Shown here in pieces: positions 32,362 through 38,378 of a stretch of 64,000 nucleotides of DNA. The stretch comes from a virus, in the IMG/VR virus record IMGVR_UViG_3300006051_000001, positions 124,001 to 188,000 of that record; one strand, 5' to 3'. The translations under genes and the position numbers were made by a program. Within the stretch, counting starts at the first letter, position 1; each line of letters opens with the position of its first letter. The notes under the pieces were generated by a model. That model did no database searches and was not told where the DNA came from. It saw nothing but the letters and a program-made list of their open reading frames with translations.

Positions 32362-32390
32362 ACTCTACATCCTATTTGGATTGGAGTCAA
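32362..32390 (-). promoter_or_regulatory. sigma70-like promoter for the reverse array
   Basis: On the reverse strand: TTGACT, 17-nt spacer, TAGAGT, pointing to the first array gene 28 nt away. It abuts the forward leader element, so a divergent promoter region is likely. Match quality is moderate. Confidence 0.35.
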
Positions 32391-32455
32391 ATTAATTACA
32401 GTCACACATTGTCTCGGTACAACATAACAACGATATCAATTCCTGATACGTTGCA
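32389..32455 (+). promoter_or_regulatory. duplicated leader, copy B (promoter-like box plus hairpin)
   Basis: It repeats the 11.1-kb leader, with AATTAATTACAGTCACACAT from 32390. TATCA/TGATA (32434-32438/32444-32448) closes loop ATTCC, covarying with TATCC/GGATA in copy A. It drives the second small-gene cluster and is followed by an RBS hairpin. Confidence 0.55.
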
Positions 32456-32457
32456 AC

Positions 32458-32470
32458 GACCGAGGAGGTC
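32458..32470 (+). promoter_or_regulatory. RBS hairpin, GNGGA class (copy 7)
   Basis: GACC (32458-32461), GAGGA (32462-32466), GGTC (32467-32470); ATG at 32473, only 2 nt later, the tightest spacing of the set. Confidence 0.7.
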
Positions 32471-32472
32471 AC

Positions 32473-32793
32473 ATGGACAATAGTAAACTCGCTAACACGT
32501 TGATGGGTATGGCTACTGAGCTGATGATTCAGTTCAATCGTACCACTGCGTTGAGTGAGACACTGCACAACCAGTACATGGAGCGTACGTCTGTAAAAGG
32601 ACGGCACGAGTGCAGTAAGCCGGTGGATGCAAATGCCGAGGAGTTGGCTATTATCAGCAACTCTTTAGGTAAGCGGGTTCTTGAGATCGCTAATCTCTTG
32701 CGTCTGCTGCATCCGGCATACGAAGTCAAGATACCTGAAAGGGTTAAGTTGACTTACGTATCCACTGAGCTCGAGCTAACGCCTCGATCTTAG
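32473..32793 (+). CDS. small hypothetical protein (106 aa)
   Basis: ATG 32473 follows RBS hairpin copy 7. The product is mostly helical (LANTLMGMATELMIQFNRTT, AIISNSLGKRVLEIANLLRL) with a charged C-terminus and no membrane segment. Not recognised. It is the first gene of the second forward small-gene cluster, downstream of leader copy B. A 9-bp hairpin without T-run follows (32808-32829). Confidence 0.75.
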   Translation: MDNSKLANTLMGMATELMIQFNRTTALSETLHNQYMERTSVKGRHECSKPVDANAEELAIISNSLGKRVLEIANLLRLLHPAYEVKIPERVKLTYVSTELELTPRS

Positions 32794-32807
32794 TCGGCCG
32801 GCTACAG

Positions 32808-32829
32808 ACGGGTGGAATTCTCCACCCGT
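32808..32829 (+). terminator. intercistronic hairpin
   Basis: ACGGGTGGA and TCCACCCGT pair around ATTC. There is no T-run, so attenuation, mRNA processing or 3' protection is possible. Confidence 0.4.
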
Positions 32830-32838
32830 TACCATAAC

Positions 32839-32851
32839 GACTGAGGAAGTC
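32839..32851 (+). promoter_or_regulatory. RBS hairpin, GNGGA class (copy 8, GACT stem)
   Basis: GACT (32839-32842), GAGGA (32843-32847), AGTC (32848-32851); ATG at 32856. Confidence 0.7.
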
Positions 32852-32855
32852 TAAC

Positions 32856-33185
32856 ATGATGAACATCCCTACATTCTTGAAGCTGTGTGCAGTAGTTGCT
32901 ACCGTTGGTGCAGCAGCAGGTGCTACAGTTGGTTACTTCGAAAAGAAAGAACGCGATCGTCAGGCTGAGGTTGTTAAGCGCAATATCAAAGACCTCACCG
33001 CTCTCTGCAATGACATCATTGACGTCCACGGCCAGAAGGCTCTCAGCGCTAACCAGCTGGCGAACCTGCTGGAGATACGTCGGCGCATCGGTTCCGACTT
33101 CAGCAACATGAAGTACCACGAGATCATGGTTCTTCAAAGCCAGATCGAAGTGATCTACAACGTTCTTAATTCTGCTCGCAAATAA
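32856..33185 (+). CDS. small membrane-anchored protein (109 aa), paralogue of the 33204 gene
   Basis: An N-terminal hydrophobic segment (residues 7-27, LCAVVATVGAAAGATVGYF) is followed by KKERDRQAEVVKRN, so the C-terminal domain is probably cytoplasmic. The domain has DLTALCNDIIDVHGQKALSA and QLANLLEIRR, matched in the next gene. The pair is a tandem duplication, each copy with its own hairpin RBS. Function unknown; membrane-bound host-modulating proteins are common in such phage clusters. Confidence 0.75.
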   Translation: MMNIPTFLKLCAVVATVGAAAGATVGYFEKKERDRQAEVVKRNIKDLTALCNDIIDVHGQKALSANQLANLLEIRRRIGSDFSNMKYHEIMVLQSQIEVIYNVLNSARK

Positions 33186-33186
33186 C

Positions 33187-33199
33187 GACCGTGGAGGTC
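33187..33199 (+). promoter_or_regulatory. RBS hairpin, GNGGA class (copy 9)
   Basis: GACC (33187-33190), GTGGA (33191-33195), GGTC (33196-33199), beginning 2 nt after the upstream stop codon; ATG at 33204. Confidence 0.7.
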
Positions 33200-33203
33200 T
33201 GTC

Positions 33204-33542
33204 ATGATTTCTGATGTACTCAAGATAGCAGCAGGCGTAACAATACTCGCCAGTGCCATTGGTGGAGCGATCTATTACGTCACCAAGAAGGATAACGAGA
33301 ACAAGTTGGCAAGTATCAAACGGCAGGTGGGCGATAACCTGGACTTCATCGACGCTTACATCGCGTTGATGACCAGCGATGCGCTGTCTGTGAAGCAGCT
33401 GGGTGAGTTGGAGAAATTGCGTGAAGCGCACCAGACTCAATTCGCTGGAATCCCTTACAACGTGATGGTCGTTATGTTGGCTCAGTCCAACGGTATCTAC
33501 ATGACCGTCCGTGATGCTGCAAAGGCACATCAGAAGAAATGA
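33204..33542 (+). CDS. small membrane-anchored protein (112 aa), paralogue of the 32856 gene
   Basis: The hydrophobic segment spans residues 7-24 (IAAGVTILASAIGGAIYY), then VTKKDNENK. The cytoplasmic part has QVGDNLDFIDAYIAL, ALSVKQLGELEKLRE, AGIPYNVMVVMLAQSNGIY, parallel to its neighbour's ALSANQLANLLEIRR and YHEIMVLQSQIEVIY. Function unknown. 104 nt without a gene follow; they hold a short ATCGGG/CCCGAT pairing and then the next RBS hairpin. Confidence 0.75.
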   Translation: MISDVLKIAAGVTILASAIGGAIYYVTKKDNENKLASIKRQVGDNLDFIDAYIALMTSDALSVKQLGELEKLREAHQTQFAGIPYNVMVVMLAQSNGIYMTVRDAAKAHQKK

Positions 33543-33628
33543 TCGGGAAAGACCCTGATCTACCTACCCGATGAACCGCGGATCTTCAAAGAAGCTTTCC
33601 GCTGGCAATACCAACCCGAACCCGAATC

Positions 33629-33641
33629 GACTGAGGAAGTC
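33629..33641 (+). promoter_or_regulatory. RBS hairpin, GNGGA class (copy 10, GACT stem)
   Basis: GACT (33629-33632), GAGGA (33633-33637), AGTC (33638-33641); ATG at 33647, 5 nt later. Confidence 0.7.
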
Positions 33642-33646
33642 CTACC

Positions 33647-34177
33647 ATGCAAGATATCCAAAAGCAAATCGAAGATGACGTTAGCAAAGTCATTCGCGAC
33701 AAGAACACTCTCGCAGCTATCGACGCTGCTATTGAAGTTGGTGCGGACTACGAAACAAAGTTCCACGCCAACTGGATGATCGCTCGTGGTTTCTATAACC
33801 TCGGCATCGTCACCGCGCTGTTCCATGCTGCTGATCGCGCCATCGAACGGATCGCTAAAGATCCTGAAGAACTCGGTTGCAAGATGGCATTCATCGACAA
33901 AGATGGACGCGAGTGCATCATCATCGCAGGGCACCATGGCTACGTGTTCATGTATGCCAATGGTTACGTCTCTATCCATAGCGGGTATCACTGCGATAAC
34001 CTCGATGTCTTGATGGCCCTTGACGGAATTAGCTTAAAGCAAACATTCCGTGACCTCATGGTACAAGGCTTGCCATTCATGGGGCTGATTCCTATCCTCG
34101 ATTCGATTGTAGAAAACCGATCGAACCAGGAAGAGATGACTCGCCTCCACGCAAAATTCAGAAGCTACTTGGCTTAA
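33647..34177 (+). CDS. hypothetical protein (176 aa)
   Basis: ATG 33647 follows hairpin copy 10. The product is helical at both ends, with a central strand region (MAFIDKDGRECIIIAGHHGY, about 85-104) and a hydrophobic stretch near the C-terminus (LPFMGLIPILDSIV) that may be amphipathic rather than transmembrane. Not recognised. It is 10 nt from the next gene. Confidence 0.75.
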   Translation: MQDIQKQIEDDVSKVIRDKNTLAAIDAAIEVGADYETKFHANWMIARGFYNLGIVTALFHAADRAIERIAKDPEELGCKMAFIDKDGRECIIIAGHHGYVFMYANGYVSIHSGYHCDNLDVLMALDGISLKQTFRDLMVQGLPFMGLIPILDSIVENRSNQEEMTRLHAKFRSYLA

Positions 34178-34187
34178 GGAAACAATC

Positions 34188-34541
34188 ATGTCACTCGTAT
34201 CTGTAACCATCATGGGTAACGACCTGGTTCTCGGTTCTCAATCCGACCCACCGGTTGGTCACCGGATCGGCACAGTTCCGTTGAAGTTTGATAACGGTAA
34301 GACCGAGCATATCTGCGTGTTCGGTTCTGTCCACATCTACACCGATTCGAGAGAGCGTGATCACTTCGAGGCAGAGCTGCGTAAGTTCTGCCAAGATCCT
34401 GATACCGTTCAGAAGGTTCTCGACATCACCGGGCAATCTGCCTACGCTAAACGTTTCAATCCATCGCGGTCCCAAACGGATCGCGGCTGGTATCGTGCCG
34501 GTAAAACCGGTGGTCTAGAAACCCAACATAGCTGCGCGTAG
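34188..34541 (+). CDS. hypothetical protein (117 aa)
   Basis: ATG follows AAGGAAACAATC, an ordinary SD. The product is strand-rich at the N-terminus (LVSVTIMGNDLVLGSQSD), has KTEHICVFGSVHIYTDS in the middle, and a helical, basic end with FNPSRSQTDRG. No motif recognised. Member of the 32-36 kb accessory cluster. Confidence 0.7.
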   Translation: MSLVSVTIMGNDLVLGSQSDPPVGHRIGTVPLKFDNGKTEHICVFGSVHIYTDSRERDHFEAELRKFCQDPDTVQKVLDITGQSAYAKRFNPSRSQTDRGWYRAGKTGGLETQHSCA

Positions 34542-34553
34542 GAGTGGTCCTGA

Positions 34554-34910
34554 ATGCGTGGACGATGTGAGTTGACCACAGATAGTAAACGCAGCAAAGA
34601 GCAGATGCTTAACAAACTGATGCGGATCAACCTCGCAATCGGTAAAGATCCTAGGTTCGCTGATCTACTGAATGACGAGATGTTTATTCAGAATCTGAAA
34701 GAGGCGCAAAAATACCTCAATCTGATGATCAACGATAATACTCTAATGGGTCGTGATCTTCGACACGTAATCACGTTATACCACGCACATGTTCACGAAT
34801 GGCTAGACGCTATACAAACCCATTGCGACTATAACCAAATCCTCGAAATAAATTTCAGGACTACGACTCTGGGTGAGTTGATCGAAGCCTTAGAACCGAC
34901 TACAAAGTAA
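34554..34910 (+). CDS. hypothetical protein (118 aa)
   Basis: ATG follows TAGGAG; the SD lies in an AGGA/TCCT mini-stem. The product is helical (KEQMLNKLMRINLAIG, LKEAQKYLNLMI) with ITLYHAHVHEWLDAIQTH, rich in His. Not recognised; a His-rich helix could bind a metal, but there is no support beyond composition. 12 nt from the previous gene. Confidence 0.7.
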   Translation: MRGRCELTTDSKRSKEQMLNKLMRINLAIGKDPRFADLLNDEMFIQNLKEAQKYLNLMINDNTLMGRDLRHVITLYHAHVHEWLDAIQTHCDYNQILEINFRTTTLGELIEALEPTTK

Positions 34911-34927
34911 TACCCATTATACCCAAC

Positions 34928-34940
34928 GACCGTGGAGGTC
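34928..34940 (+). promoter_or_regulatory. RBS hairpin, GNGGA class (copy 11)
   Basis: GACC (34928-34931), GTGGA (34932-34936), GGTC (34937-34940); ATG at 34944. An in-frame GTG in the loop is the SD, not the start. Confidence 0.7.
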
Positions 34941-34943
34941 AAG

Positions 34944-35462
34944 ATGTCTACTTACAAAGCATACAAACTTGAAGGCCGTAAAGTTGTTCTCTCCGAGAAT
35001 GGCGTATCCAAAGTAATCATCCCGCCAGTCGGCATCTGCTTCAGTGAAATCCGCAACACTTGGCAAGCCAACATTCTCGATGATGAAGGCAACTGGATGG
35101 CGGTGCGTTACAGTGCCAACGCCCACGGTTTCATGGAAGCGCTTCAAATGGCAATGGATGTGCGGGAACTGTCTCTGACATTCCTCCTGAACGTTCGTAT
35201 GCTTCCACGCTTGCGTAAAGCTTATGACATCAAAGAAGTCGGTGGTCTGTACCGCGTCCGAGATCCTCTCGAGAAGTGCTACAAGTTCTTCACATCCCGT
35301 AAGTTCGCTGAAGCTTTCAACAAGGAAGTAACAGCGAAGTGGGTTGATAAGCACACCTTCGACACAAACGAAATGGTTCAACCGTACATGCCAACGATTC
35401 CACTTGTACGGATGGATTACCTCACCGCCATTAGCCCAGCTGCCTCACGGAGCATTCACTAA
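34944..35462 (+). CDS. hypothetical protein (172 aa)
   Basis: Begins MSTYKAYKLEGRKVVLS at ATG 34944 after hairpin copy 11. The first ~60 residues are strand-rich (KVIIPPVGICFSEIRN, WQANILDDEGNW); the rest is helical and basic, with KFFTSRKFAEAFNKEV. No known domain. Its stop overlaps the start of the next gene (TAATG at 35460), so translation is probably coupled. Confidence 0.75.
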   Translation: MSTYKAYKLEGRKVVLSENGVSKVIIPPVGICFSEIRNTWQANILDDEGNWMAVRYSANAHGFMEALQMAMDVRELSLTFLLNVRMLPRLRKAYDIKEVGGLYRVRDPLEKCYKFFTSRKFAEAFNKEVTAKWVDKHTFDTNEMVQPYMPTIPLVRMDYLTAISPAASRSIH

Positions 35463-35620
35463 TGAATAAGCCAGGGATTCCGTTGGAAGATGTAATCGAC
35501 GCTTCCGTTAAGCGCCGCAAGCGTCGTAACCGCGATAAGGCTATCCGCGCATTCTGCGCAGTATTCATCGCGCTCAACTTTGTCTTCATCATCGGCTATG
35601 CGGTGAAGACCTATGTCTGA
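35462..35620 (+). CDS. tiny membrane protein (52 aa)
   Basis: ATG 35462 overlaps the preceding TAA by one base. The N-terminus is strongly basic (SVKRRKRRNRDK, residues 15-26), followed by one hydrophobic segment (AFCAVFIALNFVFIIGYAV, 30-48), giving a likely N-in topology. It overlaps the next gene by 8 nt. Three small membrane genes in a row (35462, 35613, 35886) suggest a membrane-targeted module, but no holin or spanin signature is visible. Confidence 0.6.
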   Translation: MNKPGIPLEDVIDASVKRRKRRNRDKAIRAFCAVFIALNFVFIIGYAVKTYV

Positions 35621-35831
35621 GGTAGAGTCTGAGTTTGAAGAAGACGGGGTTGATAACCTGACCCTGTGGTTACTCGCAGCCGCTCTCTCGTTCGCGTTCT
35701 CTGTCTCGATGGTATTCATCGATTGGCACGAACAGATGAGCCGCTGCGTCGGCCCTAAAGAAGTGGCTAAGGCTGGTATCACTTTGGACGTAAGTTCAGG
35801 GGTAGTTGTTCGAGACTGTCCAGTCGAATAA
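35613..35831 (+). CDS. small membrane protein (72 aa)
   Basis: ATG 35613 lies inside the end of the previous gene (8-nt overlap), pointing to translational coupling. The N-terminus is acidic (SEVESEFEEDGVDN), then one hydrophobic segment (LWLLAAALSFAFSVSMVFI, about 15-33), then a short domain with HEQMSRCVGPKE and a final Cys. The charge pattern is opposite to that of its overlapping partner, so a complex is conceivable. Confidence 0.6.
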   Translation: MSEVESEFEEDGVDNLTLWLLAAALSFAFSVSMVFIDWHEQMSRCVGPKEVAKAGITLDVSSGVVVRDCPVE

Positions 35832-35885
35832 ATTACAGATAGATATCATCCACCTGCAATTATCCCCTAATGCAAGGAGTTGGAC
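35831..35885 (+). promoter_or_regulatory. intergenic with TTACAG element
   Basis: AATTACAG (35831-35838) matches the box in the 11.1, 32.4 and 40.7-kb leaders. A good SD AAGGAG lies before the ATG at 35886. The promoter role is inferred from recurrence only. Confidence 0.3.
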
Positions 35886-36029
35886 ATGCGTGAAGTACTG
35901 TTGATCAGCTTTGGTATTGGCCTCGGCTATTACATTCGTCATCTGCGCGCACAGCGTGATGACCAGGAACTGAGAATGAAAGGTGCTGAAGCTGCGGCTA
36001 AAGCATCTGCTTCAGCGGCAACGGCCTAA
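35886..36029 (+). CDS. tiny membrane protein (47 aa)
   Basis: AAGGAGTTGGAC precedes ATG 35886. Hydrophobic residues 4-16 (VLLISFGIGLGYY) form a short membrane segment, followed by a basic, then Ala/Ser-rich tail (AAAKASASAATA). Good SD and immediate terminator support it as a real gene despite its size. Function unknown. Confidence 0.6.
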   Translation: MREVLLISFGIGLGYYIRHLRAQRDDQELRMKGAEAAAKASASAATA

Positions 36030-36035
36030 CGGCAT

Positions 36036-36080
36036 AGAGAGCGTGGCGCAAGCCACGCTCTCTTTACTTCTTTTTTTTTG
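36036..36080 (+). terminator. terminator, duplicated class (see 57578)
   Basis: AGAGAGCGTGGC (36036-36047), GCAA, GCCACGCTCTCT (36052-36063), then TTACTTC and a T9 run. The 57.6-kb copy has the same frame with two compensatory base pairs. Confidence 0.85.
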
Positions 36081-36088
36081 TCGTGAAA

Positions 36089-37633
36089 TCAGTCGTCGAA
36101 GTCACGCCAGTCATTACCACCTTCGCCATTAGTAGTACGCGCACCTACTTTCTTATACGAAAGATCTTCGTCAAGAAGCAGATCGTACTTGAAGCCCATC
36201 ATCGGGTAATCCAAGAACTTCAATGCGTAATACTTATCCTGTTCCTGAGTTGCACCGATCTTACGATGCTTACCCCATTGGAACTCAGCCCATGCTTGAC
36301 CTTGGTGGATAGTCTTCGCGGTAAAGACCTCATAGTCAAACTCGGTGTTGAGCTTCTTGGAGCCCTCGTAGTAGCCTTTATCTACCAGACGCTTGATGTA
36401 GTCGTCAGGATAGGTTCGAGCCAAGTCACGAGTCGCTGGAGACAGTTGGTGAGCTGTGTACGCAAAGATGTTGTTCGGAGACGTGAACTTACGGACGCGA
36501 CGGTGCGCTCCTTGAATCTCGTCACCGGCAACAGCAGCCACGATGTTGTTTTTTGTCAACAGGTTGATGTAGTCGCAACCAGCCGAAACAATCTCGTAAC
36601 CTTCTTTGATGAATTGCTTCAAGTCATCGATATAGTCATCGACGTCTGCACCACGAGTGTAGTCCAGAATCATGACGTGCCAGCCATTGGCTGTCATCTT
36701 ATCGAAAACGTACTGGGCGATCTCACGGGAGTCGACGCCCTTGGTTACAACAGGTAGACCAAACTCGTATTGCATCAACAGGGTGTATAGCTTCTGAAGA
36801 ACCAGCTCGGGTTTATCTTCCGCAGTAGCAAATACATGTAGCGGTTTCTTCGTCTCATCAAACAGCACGGGACTGTTGAAGATACAGAATGCAAACAATT
36901 GATCCAGCAGAGTACCGGACTTGTTCATACCCGGCAATGCGGATACGTTAGCCCACTCACCACGTCGTGCGCCTTCCTGATCGCCGGTCATCCGGTTAGC
37001 AGCCTTGAAGCCGTACTTGAGGATAGCCCGTGGATCAATAGCAAGCTGAGCCATCGCGTAGACTTCCGACAGACTTTCAACGTCACTGATGTCAATGCGA
37101 CGCATCGCACCACCAGCTTGACGCTTACCAGACAGTGGAAGCTCTGTCATCTTGGCGATGATCTCTTCACGGAAGCGCGCTACGTCGCCGACCTTCTCAC
37201 GATCAAAGCCGAGCTTACGTGCAGCGTCCCGCAGGAGTTTCGTGAACTCCTCTACACCAATGAAGTCGTACAGCTCAGCTGTTGCTTCATCGAGTTTATC
37301 CTTGGCTGCGTCCGGATCGTCTACCAATAGAATGGTGCGGGTAAATAGATCATATAGGCGATCATTATCCCCTGCGGCGATTCGGATGCGACCCATTAGG
37401 TCGTTAATGTCGTACGGATGCTCTGATCCTTTCTTCTTCATCCAGATGACTAAGTTCCGAACTCGGGACAAAGCGTTGTGTTCCCGGTTGGAGTTTGAAG
37501 CATCATCAGTTAGATGAAGGTGATCGAGTGTACGATCGATTACATTGAGCAAAGCCTCAGGGTCATTCTTGCCCGAATGACTCGAGTAGTACATGGCACT
37601 GATGGCCTTGGCTAACAGTAGCTTAATTTCCAT
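36089..37633 (-). CDS. DnaB-like replicative helicase (514 aa)
   Basis: The C-terminal half is RecA/DnaB-like: P-loop variant SALPGMNKSGTLLDQ (231-245), HVFATAEDKPELVLQK (266-281), a strand EIVSAGCDYINLL (347-359) in Walker B position, and TAHQLSPATRDLA, the conserved DnaB glutamine motif. The P-loop lysine precedes the second glycine (NKSGT), a form I recall from some phage DnaB-like helicases. The role would be unwinding at the replication fork. The N-terminal ~220 residues are helical and unassigned. GGTGAGGCGG precedes the ATG. It is divergent from the 37672 gene across a 38-nt gap. Confidence 0.7.
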   Translation of the reverse strand: MEIKLLLAKAISAMYYSSHSGKNDPEALLNVIDRTLDHLHLTDDASNSNREHNALSRVRNLVIWMKKKGSEHPYDINDLMGRIRIAAGDNDRLYDLFTRTILLVDDPDAAKDKLDEATAELYDFIGVEEFTKLLRDAARKLGFDREKVGDVARFREEIIAKMTELPLSGKRQAGGAMRRIDISDVESLSEVYAMAQLAIDPRAILKYGFKAANRMTGDQEGARRGEWANVSALPGMNKSGTLLDQLFAFCIFNSPVLFDETKKPLHVFATAEDKPELVLQKLYTLLMQYEFGLPVVTKGVDSREIAQYVFDKMTANGWHVMILDYTRGADVDDYIDDLKQFIKEGYEIVSAGCDYINLLTKNNIVAAVAGDEIQGAHRRVRKFTSPNNIFAYTAHQLSPATRDLARTYPDDYIKRLVDKGYYEGSKKLNTEFDYEVFTAKTIHQGQAWAEFQWGKHRKIGATQEQDKYYALKFLDYPMMGFKYDLLLDEDLSYKKVGARTTNGEGGNDWRDFDD

Positions 37634-37671
37634 ACCGCCTCACCGCAGGCAAATTGAATTGGGGATATCTC

Positions 37672-38199
37672 ATGAGTAAGCCAGTCAGTATTCGCTACAT
37701 CCCAAAATGGTTGAGCGGTGCTATGACGCACTACGGGACTGACATCAAAGAATTCGAAAGCATAGTATCGAGACACGATGTTGATCTTTACAAGTTGGCG
37801 AACCATCTGTTCCGCGCTCGTCTGAACAGTATGGGTCTGGAAGAGTTTGATTTCCCAGACGCCGATGCTGGTAAAGGCTTCAGCGCAGATGATGCTGTGT
37901 TCGCTCTGTTCGGGGGTAACCCACAACAGCTGGCGATCCCTCAGTTCGTCCTGGGCTACTTCGACATCTATCCTGACAAGTACGATGGTATCATCATCGT
38001 CGAGCGGGAAGGTGGTGAAGTAAAGGATGTTATGAAAGAACTGCTGAAAGCTGTCGCCCTTTATCGGGGCGTCGATGTGGCTTACGCGTCGGTTGTCTTC
38101 AGAAGATATCTGGAGAAAGTAAATAAAGACCTTGAGCCCGGCAGCAGTCATGCGGTCAACCTTACTCGTGAATTGGCGAACAACGACCAGCACGAGTGA
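37672..38199 (+). CDS. hypothetical protein (175 aa)
   Basis: Start ATG 37672 with TTGGGGAT upstream; the longer frame from 37654 lacks an SD. The product (MSKPVSIRYIPKWLSG...) has a helical N-half and a central strand DGIIIVEREGGEV. It is immediately upstream of the capsid gene's structured leader but need not be cotranscribed with it. Not recognised; a small virion or scaffold-type role is possible but unsupported. Confidence 0.75.
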   Translation: MSKPVSIRYIPKWLSGAMTHYGTDIKEFESIVSRHDVDLYKLANHLFRARLNSMGLEEFDFPDADAGKGFSADDAVFALFGGNPQQLAIPQFVLGYFDIYPDKYDGIIIVEREGGEVKDVMKELLKAVALYRGVDVAYASVVFRRYLEKVNKDLEPGSSHAVNLTRELANNDQHE

Positions 38200-38216
38200 T
38201 AAGTGATACATGTTAT

Positions 38217-38378
38217 GCAAATCACTGCTATTACGGTGATATGTATAAACACACGGTTTCCATAACGCCTGCGGGACGTAGGATCGCTGTCTCTAGTCGA
38301 CTAGTGACAGGTCGGCGTCGATCCTAAAATAGAAGCTTCTATCCTTCAGCAACACCAAATTGCAATTTGGAGCAATTC
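38217..38378 (+). promoter_or_regulatory. highly structured leader of the capsid gene
   Basis: TAGGATCG/CGATCCTA (38279-38286/38319-38326) encloses CTGTC/GACAG and the palindrome CTAGTCGACTAG (38293-38304). Then ATAGAAGCTTCTAT (38329-38342) and CCAAATTGCAATTTGG (38355-38370) are perfect palindromes. The last overlaps the SD (GGAG, 38369-38372), so it could control capsid translation. ATCAC/GTGAT pairs upstream. Confidence 0.55.

Noticed and set aside
34932-34943. GTG start within hairpin copy 11 (and likewise 11207)
   Set aside because: The GTG is part of the GTGGA SD loop; the ATG 12 nt later is correctly spaced.
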